From the NCBI GenBank assembly GCA_963682055.1, contig OY821751.1, positions 5,022,001 through 5,086,000 on the forward strand: DNA of 64,000 bases, written 5' to 3'. Below are positions 20,505-44,971 of the stretch, piece after piece. Both the position numbers and the translations under genes were made by a program. Within the stretch, counting starts at the first letter, position 1. The number at the start of each line of letters is the position of its first letter. A model generated the notes under the pieces. The model was given only the letters and a program-made list of their open reading frames with translations, did no database searches and was not told the DNA's origin. Origin of the DNA: Primula veris. Its lineage: Eukaryota; Streptophyta; Magnoliopsida; Ericales; Primulaceae.

Positions 20505-22107
20505 ATTTTGCTATGGCAGATTCAAGATGCGCTACCTGGCCTTATGCAGTGAATTCTCGTGATTCCATCAATTGTATTTAGTTGCACGTTGCATGTTTTA
20601 AATCGCATTCATGTGGGGATTACTAGAAAACAAGTGGTTTTCATTGTTTTGAATGTCATTTATTTTAATGGTTACATATACATTTATTCTCCCCATTTAT
20701 GTGTGTATTTATTTGTAAAATGAGTTACAAATTGCATGTTTAATAAAAAGAATGGTCTTGCTCCATTTTTCACCAATCTTTTCCGAGACAAATTTCAAAA
20801 ACATGAGAGTACCACACCACCCTAGAATGTAATTTTAGGAATTATGGGGTGTGCCGTCGCGCGTGCCCGATGGTCTGTATTTACCTTCTCCCTGACTATG
20901 TGACTTTTGGTTACTGCTTTTTAAGTGTTCGATGAAATGCATCAACTGAATTTACATTATTGGAGATCAACGTACACCTTCTTTTATAAAATTTAATTTG
21001 GCAGTTCTTTTTAATAGTTACATTGATTATTCAAGTAATTTACTAGAATCCACTGCCAGGTCATCAATTTTCCTTTTCTTTTGCTAATAGTTATTCTGCT
21101 TTTTTGTATTGCAATTAACAGTTTTTTTTTTTGAAATAACAGAAACTTGTTTCAAAAATAGCTATTTAGACGCCAACTGTCCGACATAAAGCCTTAATTG
21201 AATTTTCGGGGTAGCATTTAGTAATTTTCGTCTTTAATTTTTGGTGAATTCAATGTTACAACTGTTTGAATTGATTTCTTTCAGTTAATATAATTTTACT
21301 TATATGACTATGAATATTTGTTTGTTTACATACTGATGTAAGAATTGTTGTTGAAATATAATTGAAGTTGACAAAAAAATTTAAAACCACTACATTATGG
21401 AACAGTATACATTTATCAAAGAGTTAAAAAAAAGTTGAGAGGATGCAGGTTGGGTAATCCAGTTACAACTTGGTATGATATGAATAATGAATTACAGGTT
21501 TGTTTAAAGTAACGCACTCCCATTGTAGAAAAAATGAGAGAAAAAACATTATTTTCTTTGTTTTTTGGGTTTCATGTCATTACTGAGTTCATATTAAAAC
21601 ACAGTTATGAGTTTTATGCCATTACGTGTTAATGGCAGCTCACGGTTGTTGAGGTTAGACCTCGGATAATTTCACAAAAGTTGTCTTGGTTTTTTCTTAT
21701 TATCTTCAGATTACTGTAGATATATAGATTTTGAGTCGTTGATTGCGTGATTTTGCTTGCAACATTTAACTAAGCATAGCTAAACTCTCTCTATAGGCAG
21801 GCGCGTTGATACCGTTGAGTAATTTCATAAGTGCTGTTGTCTATCGGGTACTTTCTCTTTTCTCAATGTCAATTTATTCATTTATATTGATATTCCTATT
21901 ATCATCAGATTATTGTAGTTTCGTAGTGTTTAACGTGTCCTTCTGTTAACTTTTTAATCTGTCTCAATGCAAAATATTTTGCAATGGCTATGAGATGTCT
22001 ACAAAGTACAAAAAAAGGTTGAATACGCTTGAGGGAAAGACTGGCTTCAATCGAACATAGCAGGGGTTGACATAATCAAATTGGATTTAAAATAACTTAT
22101 AGATTGA
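20505..22107. other. Intergenic, no gene seen
   Basis: AT-rich DNA. A short piece at 20820-20880 resembles the hAT family at 16151. Nothing else is recognisable. Confidence 0.5.
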
Positions 22108-22775
22108 GAATTTAGGGTGTCGTTAGAAATGTTTAAGGAAATTCATGCTCAATACTTTCCTAGGAAGAATAAAAATCATCATGCTACAGGTTAATCCCAA
22201 GAATCTTGTGTCGGTTATATTATACCTTATCAAACAATCACAGCCGTTCGCAACTCTAAATTTTTACATAGAAAATCCGAGATAATGTAACCTATTTAAG
22301 TGAATATTTTTTAGTTTGCGTCATTGTACTATAACTTTGAGATACAATCCATACTAAACACATAACATATAACTTGCATAAAGATGTATTCACAATGAAA
22401 TACCTACATTTTCCTTTAAAAAAGTATGTTTTACTGCCTCTAGATTGTTTTGTTCTAGCTTGTGGTGTTAACCTAAAATATATGTCCATATGTGTACAAC
22501 AGTATTAATTTCAACTTGGATTAGATAATAATAATTAATCAATCTAATATGTAATGCCAAACTCAATTTATGATGATTTGTTAGTCGTTGACAAATATTC
22601 CGTGCAGTTTTTAACCTTAGGTACCTATTTCTCTCACAATTTTAAGCAGATTTATTGTAAAAGTTAGTGATAGACGGGTTACAAAGTTTATTCGCTCTTT
22701 CAAATCTTTCCGAGTCTCTGCACTTGAAACACCAGCGTAAGACCAAAGCAGATTGATCGCTGATAGACGCAAATC
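22108..22775 (+). promoter_or_regulatory. PAI1 promoter and 5' leader region (right copy of the duplication)
   Basis: The 668 bp before the PAI start codon, the intact counterpart of 16879-17878. The last 60 bases (gagtctctgcacttgaaacaccagcgtaag...) are the likely 5' UTR. No TATA position can be assigned with confidence. Confidence 0.55.
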
Positions 22776-25700
22776 ATGTTCTCAGGTACCCACTTGCCTC
22801 ACATATGTGTGTGTGTATGTGTGTGTGAATTCCTGCAGATATGAACTTTTTATTTGTTTGTAATATTAGCTGTTTTCGATTTTCAGCTGGATTTTCGCTA
22901 TGAAATTATTTACATCAAACCACTTGTTAGTAAAAAAAAATTGATTTTATTTATTTATATATTCTAATTGATTTGTCTGTCCTGGCAGAGTCTAAGTTAT
23001 TATCTCAATTATGTAAAATTACTCATTTGAACTTTTGTCAGGGTTAAGTTTGGGAAGTCACGTACAACACAAATTCATCAACCTGCATCATCAGAAAATC
23101 ATCGGTATGTTTGTTTTACTCGATTTTAATTTTTCAATTTCATTATGGCATTCTTTATGAATGTTCATTATCTTAACCCGTGATCGAAATCCTCCCGCCT
23201 CTACTAAACGTACCCATATAGAAGAGCTTACAGGGAAAGTTATTTTATTTTTTATCTTTTTATGTTTCTAGAAGCTAAACAGCTCAATTCAAATACTTTA
23301 TCGTTTGTCACTGTATTTAATTATGGGGTATTTTGGATTTTTAGCCACAATTTTGTGTAGTTTAACCTTTCCCTTTGGACCATGCCGGTTGCTTGCAATC
23401 TTGAGCTACTTATCACTATTATTAGCCAAATGTTTATGGGGTGTTGTATGAATTTGATCATGTGACTTAACATTTCATTTCCATTCTCGTTTCCCTAGTT
23501 GTGCATGTATTATAAGAGTTTCCGATCTCGAAAAATGATACAATAAATTCTTATCAATTCAGTGTGTAAGAATCAGGAATAAAAGTTGGAAGTTTACTGA
23601 AATACTCACAATAATTGAAAGATGCATCGTACGGGTTTCATTGCCATCTGGTTTATCCCTTTAATTTATCGACGAAGGCTAATTTATTTGAGAAATGATA
23701 AGCTCACATATCTTGTGGCAGATTTGCCAACTGATCACACTTTGTTTGGCACCCAAACTGAGACCTGAATATTTTGTTCCCGCCCATATTTGAGGCATAA
23801 GTGAACCCAAAACAGTCACCCCCAATTTTTAGTGACCTTCTAAAGCAGTTGTCAACTTATTCTATCTCTCCTTTCCAAGCCTTTACTGAATTTATGGGTG
23901 GTGACTGGTGAGTATTCTTTTCTTCATGGATTGACATTATATGCGCTTTGGTTGGTACTTAATCCATTTCTCCACTTTGGTTTTCATTGCTTCACACACA
24001 CAATATATCACAAAGGGATGCTTTGCAAGATAGACTGTTTGTGTATGATTACTTTCGTAACTTCTTGTAATTACAGGTTTGCCAAGTTCTGGTCTTTGTT
24101 TTCCAAGATCAAGGTGTTCACCTAAGACTCAAATCAAGTGTGTGTTACATCAATCAAGTGAAGTTTCTTCTACTATTGACAGAAATGACGTAATTAAGCC
24201 TTTGGTTAAAATGTGTGGAATCACATCAGCTAGTGACGCTGCTTTAGCAGCACAAGCAGATGCTAATTTTATTGGAATGATTTTATGGCCAAATTCGAAA
24301 CGTTCAATATCACTCTCGGTTGCAAAGGAAATTTCAAAAGTAGCTAGGGAACATGGGGCGGAGCCTGTAGGGGTATTTGTCGACGATGATGTGGACACAA
24401 TATTGAGGGCTTCTGACGCAGCTGACCTTGAATATGTACAAGTAATTCAACCTTATGTTCTAATTTTTTCCGATCTAAAAATTTGTAGTCAATATATATA
24501 GCTTAAAGTTTTATACCCTGGTGTATCATTTATAATAAATTTTGCACACCAACATACATAATTTCAATTTAGAAACCTAACATTGCTTTTAGGTTTTGTA
24601 CTCTGTGTAGACATGGTCTACACAGAAACGTATATTAGATTGGGGACCAAAATAGAAAAAGATATACGGGATAAAATAGTATTGAAACGATGCAAAAAAT
24701 CGTTAGGATAGTGGATACAACTTATGATTTTATAATTATTTAGTATTGCAAGTTGCAACTTTTGATTTTTTCAGATTTGGTACACTTGTGAGAAATGTAA
24801 CGACGGTGTAAAAATTACAAGTTTCTGATATTGTATAGCTTGGTTGTCTTTTTCATTGGGTTCAGGATTTACTTGGTTCATTTTATTTTCGTTCCTAAAA
24901 AGTGGAATAAATAGGAATCTTCTTTTTTAGGTTTTAATATGAGGTGATCTTAGGATATTTGTCTTAGAATGATTTTTTGGTCTGATGCACCAAAGGTGTT
25001 CTCTTACGTTTCTGTTTTTGATAATCAGAAAATAGTTTTCAGGATCTAAAATTACATCGTTAACTATTTTTCATTTACAGCTTTCTTTTAGTTCCCTATT
25101 TTCAGTTTTGATTTTTGAAAACTCGGCAGCTTCATGGCGATGAGTCTCGAGCTGCGTTTCCGATTATAGTAAAAGACAAACAAGTAATTTATGTTCTTCA
25201 TGCAAAAGAAAATGGAGAACTGTCGAACCATATATCAGAGCAAGACTGTTCTTTAGTTGATTGGGTTCTCATTGATAGTGCAACAGGTGGAAGGTGATTA
25301 TTTAACTATTTCGGTACTTCCTCTACTCATAGGTTTAGAAACGTTACTTGTTGCGCCTGTTAGATGGTTCAACTAAAAGGTTTCATAAGCAAGATCAATT
25401 GCATATGGTGTACTACTTAGTAATCGATTAATCATTCTAGCATATGTGATTTTTATGTATTCAAATTGTCACAATTAATAGCAGCTAAAGGGACTTGTTA
25501 CCTTAAGGGCTTTGTTCAAAACCTGGCTCAAATTTGCTCCTCCTACCAACAAAAGCTATATATCCTACCATTGAGAGAAGATTAGTTCAACATTTAAAGC
25601 ACAACTATTTTTTGTTTATTGCTGGGTTGAATTTAATGGTTGTGTAATTAAATCCTCTCAATGAGCTTTAGAATTGGAGAATTGTTTCTTAGTTGCTTTT

Positions 25701-26134
25701 AGGATCCAAAATTTCGAAATATTAAATATCTGAAATCTGAAGCCATTTATTGTTGTAAATATGAATCGTAATATTTCGCACATCATTGCAGTTCCTTTGT
25801 CCCTGCTAGAACTAACTTAGGTGAATATACCAAACCAATTTTCTCACTCTTACTGATTATATATTTGCTTTTTGTTATGCCTACAAGTCAGATATTAATT
25901 ATTTGCAGTGGTAGAGGATTCGACTGGAAAAGGTTCACACTACCACTGATCAAAAGCAAATACGGATGGCTATTGGCCGGTGGAATAAAACCGGAAAATA
26001 TATGTGAAGCTTTTTGTGTTCTTAGGCCACATGGAATCGATGTAAGTAGTGGCATTTGCGATTCTGATGGAATTCAGAAGGACAAACTTCGCATATCATC
26101 TTTCATGAGAGCTGTAAATTCCGTCAAATATTAG
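22776..26134 (+). CDS. PAI1: Phosphoribosylanthranilate isomerase, chloroplast (5 exons, 275 aa)
   Basis: Catalyses isomerisation of N-(5'-phosphoribosyl)anthranilate to CdRP, the third step of tryptophan synthesis, in plastids. Exons: 22776-22785, 23042-23104, 24077-24441, 25130-25293, 25909-26134; all GT-AG, phases agree, total 828 nt including TAG. The first ~60 residues (Ser/His/basic, few acids) are a probable transit peptide. The TrpF fold follows: [12 protein letters not shown] with the catalytic Cys, [59 protein letters not shown] with the general-acid Asp, [12 protein letters not shown] and [18 protein letters not shown]. All catalytic and phosphate-loop motifs are intact. The start is ATG 22776, just 10 coding bases before the first intron; exon 1 is therefore tiny. 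The extra copy of its 5' flank lies 4.9 kb upstream in direct orientation. Confidence 0.93.
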
Positions 26135-27100
26135 TCGATTTCGGATACTCTAACTTAGAATTTAGTTAATTAAGAATTTTCAAGAAAATCTGTATTACTA
26201 CTCTTTTTCTTGTCTCTTGCTTTTATACTAAAATAAATTAAAGGTTGACACCATTACCCTTCTTTATTGTAACTATGCTAATGTGCGGAGCCATCGGGTA
26301 AATTTGCTGATGGTATATCTATTTTGACTGCTACAATCTTCAGAGCGGTCTTGAGGGGATGCCGACAGTCCGAGCGACTGGGCAACCCATTCGAGGGGCA
26401 AATAATTTCCGCAAAAAGAAAACTAAATGCAGGAGGAGACACTTAACCTACCTTGTTAATTTAGTTATAAAACATGTCTCTAAATAGTATTAATACAAAA
26501 CATTGTCATATCCAATTAAGAAAAATTATTAGGAATACATGTTTTTTTAAAATAATGTCTGAAAGTGTGTAATAAATTTCAACTTTTCCATAATTTTTTT
26601 GTTTTTTTGCATGTTCAAGTTCAACGTAAGATCCACAAAACTTAAAAACTAATTATAAAAAAATTACTCCCTTTCTTAAATTAGAATTTATGCAAATACA
26701 TAGTTTTACTTACTTTACCAAATGGACATTTGATGAAAGAATGTTATTGCTATCTCTACTTATTTTGGAACAATCACTTACCGGTTATTATTTTGCGTGT
26801 TGTAAAATAATAATAGGAATCATATCATAAGCACAACAAAATAATACTATTTAATTTGTGAGTCACAAATAAATATTCTGTGACAAATTTATCACAAATG
26901 GATGGTGCTATCATAAAATCGTTGTAAAATTTGTGCATAAATAAGTTTTGGAAGTTTTTAGTGTTGGAAACATTTTTTATTTTACAGTGTAAAACTGACA
27001 TTGGATCTTGATTATAGTGTATATGGATTATATAAAAACGATACATAAATACCCCACGGACAGAGGTATCACACTTGATATGGACTCTCAAACCGTTAGA
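26135..27100. other. PAI downstream DNA, no gene seen
   Basis: 3' UTR and AT-rich spacer. A GC-richer patch at 26340-26410 (cttgaggggatgccgacagtccgagcgactggg) stands out but matches nothing I recognise. Confidence 0.45.
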
Positions 27101-28030
27101 ATTTCTTAAAAAATATTTTATGAGACTTATATTTCTTTTCCACAGTATAGAAGTATATTTATAGGTTACAGTAGAGACCTAGTGCGCAGGAAAAATAACT
27201 TTTACTTAACCTAGATCTCTAACCCTGATTAGATTATAATTTAATTAATAAATATTATCTAGTCTTAATTAAAAGACTAATATAATATTATCTGATTAAT
27301 ACTTTTATAATCATATGATAATCTATCAGTGAATTATATTTATTTCCATTACAGAATATAATCGCACTCTTAATTCTTCTCAAAATAATATTTGAGAGCA
27401 CATTATTAAATACTTAAATATTTACTCACGTTAAGATTACAGATATCAGCCGAGTAAATAAATTACTGATAATTATTTTACTCGGCATATTATTTCCTCG
27501 ACCTTTACACTTAACTTATTTGTTGTGTCGGATATAAAATTCACTTGCAAGATTTGACATAAACAAAACTTGTAAGCTTCTCGAGAGGATATCATCGATC
27601 CTTGTTAACGGACGTGAATTCCTTCGATTATAGACACACCATATAAATAATATCACTGCCCAACGTACGGGTTTGTTGATCACAACAAATTTCACCCATG
27701 TAAATCAAAGCAGTATATATTATAAATATATATATCGAAAATAATCTAGCGATTAAGAGTATAAGTAATCATAATAATTCCTTAGGTATAATTATTTTAT
27801 TCTGGTCAGTACCATAAAATAATACTTAGTTTGTCCTGTTAAATATACTCTAAGTATACTACACAAAGAGTCGGAACTCAACCATTCCCTGTAGTCAAGA
27901 CAGACCTATTAAAATCATGTGCTACAACTATACCGATGGTTATTCATTCCATCTAAATTTGTGAACGATAAAATATATTTTGTTAGAACCAGTGATTTGA
28001 TCTTCCGTGTGTAAGTTGTACTCTACACAC
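27100..28030 (-). repeat. AT-rich dispersed repeat, copia-LTR-like, minus orientation
   Basis: The part around 27890-27960 (tagtcaagacagacctattaaaa...tgctacaac) is homologous, in reverse orientation, to 63120-63180 (ttttaatatgtctgtcttgacta). On the minus strand the block ends ggttctaaca. It looks like a diverged LTR or its flank; boundaries are not resolved. Confidence 0.4.
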
Positions 28031-28599
28031 CAAATCACTTACTATACGGAATAAATACACATGTATATATAAATAAAAAAATACAACATTGCTCAAAACT
28101 ATTCTCAAATAAATCATTCATCGTTAATAAATAAATACTAAAAATCAATGTGTTTTTAGTATATCATTTTAACATTCAGGTAGAATGAGAGAGTGAGATG
28201 TGCATGGTATTACATGTAAAAGTTAAAAAATGATCAAAACTGGTAGTAAACAAATAGTTGATAGGAGTATGGGATTCCCTATAATATTGTACTATTTGAG
28301 AACTGTTCTACTGAATAATATTAATATAGCACCGATAAATTAAATATACTGGCATAACTGACACACTAACACCTCACCATATATAGGCACCACCATAAAT
28401 GTGTCAACTTCCTGATAAAAAATAAACCCTGATTATTATCTTAAATTTACTACATTTAAGCTTTACTTTTTACTATTTCAAAATAAAATATATGTAACCG
28501 ATTTCCGCAGAAATGATATCCCAATCATCATGTTTTGTGATAATTTCTTAACCAAAGAAGATAAATATTAATTAATAATATAATAGAACGTATAAAAAG

Positions 28600-28740
28600 A
28601 TAACAACAATTTAGTTTTTGAACATCGTTGGTAAAAATGAGTTTCGTTAAAATTTCAGCAACATGATTAACTACTGTTATACTACTAAAATTTAACGAAA
28701 CTCAATTTATCAACATTTTAAAAAATTAAACTATTGTTAT
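28600..28740. mobile_element. Short palindromic MITE
   Basis: The arms ataacaacaatttagtttttgaa... (28600-28656) and its imperfect reverse complement (28687-28740, ending aaactattgttat) pair across a short loop containing ttcagcaacatgattaac. No coding potential. Confidence 0.65.
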
Positions 28741-31740
28741 CCGAATTTTTTCTAATAATGTTTTCGTAAACATTTTTTAAAAAAATCATTTGTTTTTGCA
28801 TGTTACTTGTGCAAAGTGAATTTGTTATAGCCCAAAAATAAATAAAAAACTACAATCTACACCAAAATAGATGGTTGGATAAATTGTTTTGTAGAATCAA
28901 CAACAAGAACAACTCAATGAGCCAATCATGCTACATATTTGTAAGAAAATCTGCATGGTTTTCTTCACTAACACGTGACAAATTAATAATTAAAAAGTTA
29001 AATTAAAGTTATACATCTGCATGTTAACTTTAATTTCATTTTTCAATCGTAATTGTATATTTCGTTTTAGCTAAAATAGTAACATTTAGTAATTAAAATA
29101 TGGTGGAGAAAACTTTCTTTCTTAAAATAAATAATTATAAAAGACACATTATACTGGTATTAAACTCATTATCTTCTAATTACTAATGAATAATAAAGAC
29201 AATAAGCTGTCTAAATAGAAAAACAAGCTAACCCTAATGGATTTATGGGGTCTGCGTTTCCTAAAGCCAACATTTTATTAGGTAAATAATTGAAATAATA
29301 ACAACAAGATCGATTATACATAAATTGGTTTGCATCATTTGTGCCCATCCTCGAAAACAATATTGTCCTTAAGTTTGTTGCAACTGACGATTGCTGTAAA
29401 ACCAATATCGTGTATACGTCGTCTCTCACGGTCCCGTGAAATCTCAGAAACACTCCTCCAGCCTCTTTAACAAAACTCTCACTCAATAAGGTAAAATTCC
29501 GCTCAAACTCTATCACCCAACCAATCGACTATTTTATTCATCAAACCACTAACCATGAAAAAAATGCCAAAGTCATAGCGGTAAATGGCACGAATATCTG
29601 ATGTGGCGCAATCGTATATGATCGATATTGTCCCAATAAAACCATGTACAGAGCCCTTCTGGACTACTTCGCCGAGATACTTTCAATATGGATCCATATA
29701 GTTACTTGGCGGTTTACCCATATTGTGTGACACCAACTCATATTGGTACTTGATTCTTGCATCATATAAATGACTTGTCAAGTGTAAACAATATTGTAGC
29801 ATATTAAACTCATCATATCCAACTCATGTTTATTTGCCCCCATTGACATTCAACAAGTCCACATCTACTTCTCTTTTGTTTCTTAAAAACCTGATCTCGA
29901 CCTAACTAAAGATCCTTATTGACCTGATCGTCATCATGGACCGATCTTTCACAACCGATATATCATATTATTGTTTTTCTCCGTATTTTTTCGGTGGGGG
30001 GTTTAGTGGTGGTATTGTGGCAGTGGTGATGATGACGGTCGAATGGGTTGCAGTGTTAGTTTGGTTATGGCAGTATTGTAGTGGTGGTGTAGGAGTAGGG
30101 GGTCGATTGTGGCAGCCAACGAGTCCTCGTTGCCAGCTACTCCTTCCATTCTAAATTATAAGTCCATGTTTTCATTTTGGGTTGTTGCACTTTATAACTA
30201 CATCTTTCGTAAATATAAAAAAATTGTTAGGTAAAATTACATGTGTCCTTGCCACATTAAATTTTATGAAAAATTAATTGGTAAACTTGGAAAGTATGTG
30301 AAAAAATTAGGTAATCATGATGTCCCCGTAAATTGAGTGAATTCCCGTAATGGACTTATAAATTAAAACGAAGAGAGTATTAACCGATTTAAAAGAGACA
30401 CTAACGATTCAATACACATACGGTGCTCGGTTTGTATTCTATACAAATCATTAAATGAAACTTTGCCCACAATACACCAGACGAATTGCTCTAGTACTCT
30501 AGTACAAAATGACGGAGATCACTTTTCTCCATCCGACAAATTAGCGATTTATCAACTAAAAGGAACTAAAAAAAGGAAAATTAGGGTGAGAAAATTAGAA
30601 GATTAGGTGAGAAAATACACTTATCGTCGATAACGAACAATGGAGAGTCGGAGACAACAAGCTGTTTAAATAGCTAGAAAACAAGTTAACCCTAATAGGT
30701 TTTACGGATATGTATTTTCTAACAATATCACTATAAAAAAATGTCTAAATATTGACGGGAATAATGACAAATTTTTTGTGACGAGTTGTTTAGCCTCGAC
30801 TTTTGTGTCGATTTTGTGATATTTTAGTTTATTTGTGAAAGTTTTGTAAAAACTTTTAAAATTAGTGACAATTTTATGACATCTTTTGAGTACCATGACT
30901 AAATCAACATTATTTTGTAATGAATAGAGTACGATCACCTTTTATTGGCGTTAAATAACTGGAAAAATAACAATAAATAAATAAATTGGCTAGTTAAAAT
31001 TGATAAAGTTAAGGATTTTGTATTAAATATGGAGAACAGAGCTGATCTTTAAATTTGTATGGAAACATAGACTACATACATAGTAATCAAGAAAACTAAG
31101 AATGCTCAGATTATTGTTTATGAAAAAATTATACTTTGTGAAAGAAAAATTTACAAGAGACACGTCGATTATTTGGATCCTTTTTATTTTAGAAATGATA
31201 TTGCAACCTAAAAAACTTTATATCAATCGTTTTATTTTATTTTTTATATTAAAAACATATTTTCATATTTAGTCGGTTCATTTCATTGGAAATGTTAAGG
31301 GATAAAATTTTTGAATGGTTATATCAAATACTTTTTTATATAATACTGGTAACTAGCTAATTTTAGATATTTGTGGAAACTAAGTAATCAAGAAAAGTAA
31401 ATCTAAGATTATTGTTATAAAAAAGTGGGATTATTGTTATGAAACCGAGAAATCAGTAAGCAAACATAAAATAATGATAAAAGCAACCGAGTAGATGACA
31501 AGTTGCACATTTATTTATACTTTTGCCTTAAATACGTCAATTTGTTGGTCACACCTCTTCACACGTGTCAATATTTTGGATGTTTAAATTTCTGACGGTG
31601 TTACTTTTATGTAGAACATAATGAATACCTGAATAACTGATTATAACAGAAATAACTAACTCGAATTCGAAACGCCGCATAAAACATTACGTCCTCCATC
31701 CACGCTATAAGAAAAGGTTTAGATAGTTATTATTATTTTT
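28741..31740. other. Intergenic, repeat fragments only
   Basis: AT-rich. A ~70-bp segment at about 29200-29270 (aagctgtctaaatag..aacaagctaaccctaat) recurs diverged at about 30655-30725 in direct orientation. At 30729 cactataaaaaaatgt resembles the CACTA(C/T)AAAAAA end of En/Spm-like non-autonomous elements, but no matching end was found. Short ORFs here (for example 29211-29516 minus) look fortuitous. Confidence 0.4.
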
Positions 31741-31749
31741 AGTATCGGG

Positions 31750-31822
31750 TAAATAACTGCGGCGGCTGATAAGCGGAAATATAATATTTCACATTTTGTA
31801 TGTCAGCCGCCGCAGTTATTTA
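31750..31822. repeat. Perfect 20-bp GC-rich inverted repeat
   Basis: TAAATAACTGCGGCGGCTGA (31750-31769) and its exact reverse complement (31803-31822) flank a 33-bp loop. It lies about 270 bp before the demethylase start codon in otherwise AT-rich DNA. It may be a tiny MITE or a promoter stem-loop. Confidence 0.9.
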
Positions 31823-32091
31823 TAGAACCTGGTCCCATCATCTTAGAATATCTAAGATGTGTGTTACAACCTCATCTTCTTTTCATCATATACTTGCATT
31901 AAAAAAAAAAAAGAAGATCCTATTTCTTTTCTCAGTTAATAACAAAATGAGGCACATATCATCTAGAGAAGTCTGAAACTTGTGTTTCTTTATTTGGCAG
32001 AGGAAAAAATGCAAGCAATTTGAAGAGAAATAAGTTAAAAGATAAGCAGAACAAGGAAGGAAAAGACTAATATTTTTATCTTGTTCTAGAA

Positions 32092-43957
<11,866 letters not shown>

Positions 43958-44494
43958 TATGCCCTCAGGCTCTATTTGGCTCAGTTAGATCCGAACTATT
44001 GGATGAACAACTGAAACGTGTTGAACTTTTTTTCTTCTTCCCGCGTTTGACAGTGTGTATGCTAGTTCATTGTATATTTCTTCCGTGTAGTTGATTTAAT
44101 TTATGCTCGAAGTAGGAAATTTTTCAGTAGATAGATTTTTCGATGCTGCTAGAACAAATGTAGCGTTTGAAGTTGAATGTTAATGAGTTACCTTGTAGAA
44201 CGGCAAAACCTGGGTACTGGTCTTGTGTGTGGCCGTGGAAAAGAAGGCAGTACTTTTCGACAAGATTACAGAAACAGTGTGAATTTTGCCTAGTAATCTA
44301 GATGTCAATAATAATAAATTATAAATCAACATGGATAAAAGTTTAGTTTTGGCAAATCTCTCATTATCTAACTAGTGTCATACTGAACAAGATGAAACGA
44401 GATTATATCCATGCATTTTTTTCTTGTGAAACCCAACAAGAGGAACTATAGTTTAACAAATATGTGTTGGTGGTTTTTAATCGGGGTTTTATAG
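43958..44494. other. Demethylase 3' UTR and spacer
   Basis: Sequence after the stop, with an aataataaattataaa stretch near 44310 that could support polyadenylation. No ORF. Confidence 0.45.
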
Positions 44495-44971
44495 GTTTAG
44501 TACACCAAACTATCTGTTTTTAACGATTTGGGTATCCATCTTTCAAATTTTCCAATTTAGGTACCACACTATAATAAATTTTCAATTTAGGTACCACCGT
44601 CTAAATAAATCACGGAATCACGTCACGTGACATTTGACAAACATTAATTTGAGAGTCTAATTTGACAATTTTGCATAAAAATATGTCATCCTATAAAAAT
44701 ATTTTTTCCAATTTTACAAATAACAAAATTTTGGATTATATGCTAAATTTGGATTATATGCTAAAAGTTTTTCTAGTATGACATATTTTTGTGTAAAATT
44801 GTCAAATTAGCATATCAAATTAATGTTTGTCAAATGTCACGTGACATAATTTCGTGATTTATTAAGACGGTGGTACCTAAATTGGAAATTTATTATAATG
44901 TGGTACCTAAATTGGAAAATTTGAAAGATGGATGTCCAAATCGTTAACCATAGTATAGTTTGGGGTAGTAA
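44495..44971. mobile_element. Fold-back element with ~200-bp inverted arms
   Basis: The left arm begins ggtttagtacaccaaactat and reads through gtaccaccgtctaaataaatcacg and cacgtgacatttgacaaaca. The right arm repeats these blocks in reverse complement (tgtttgtcaaatgtcacgtg, cgtgatttattaagacggtggtac) and ends atagtttggggtagtaaa. A short central spacer carries two copies of ttggattatatgctaaa. No ORF. It would form a long hairpin RNA if transcribed. Confidence 0.85.

Noticed and set aside
23898..24125. ORF starting before PAI exon 3 as an alternative PAI start
   Set aside because: It reads through intron 2. The spliced model from ATG 22776 joins three exons in frame and gives a proper transit peptide.
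29211..29516. 101-codon minus ORF as a gene
   Set aside because: No recognisable domain, no splice context, in repeat-derived AT-rich DNA; composition looks random.
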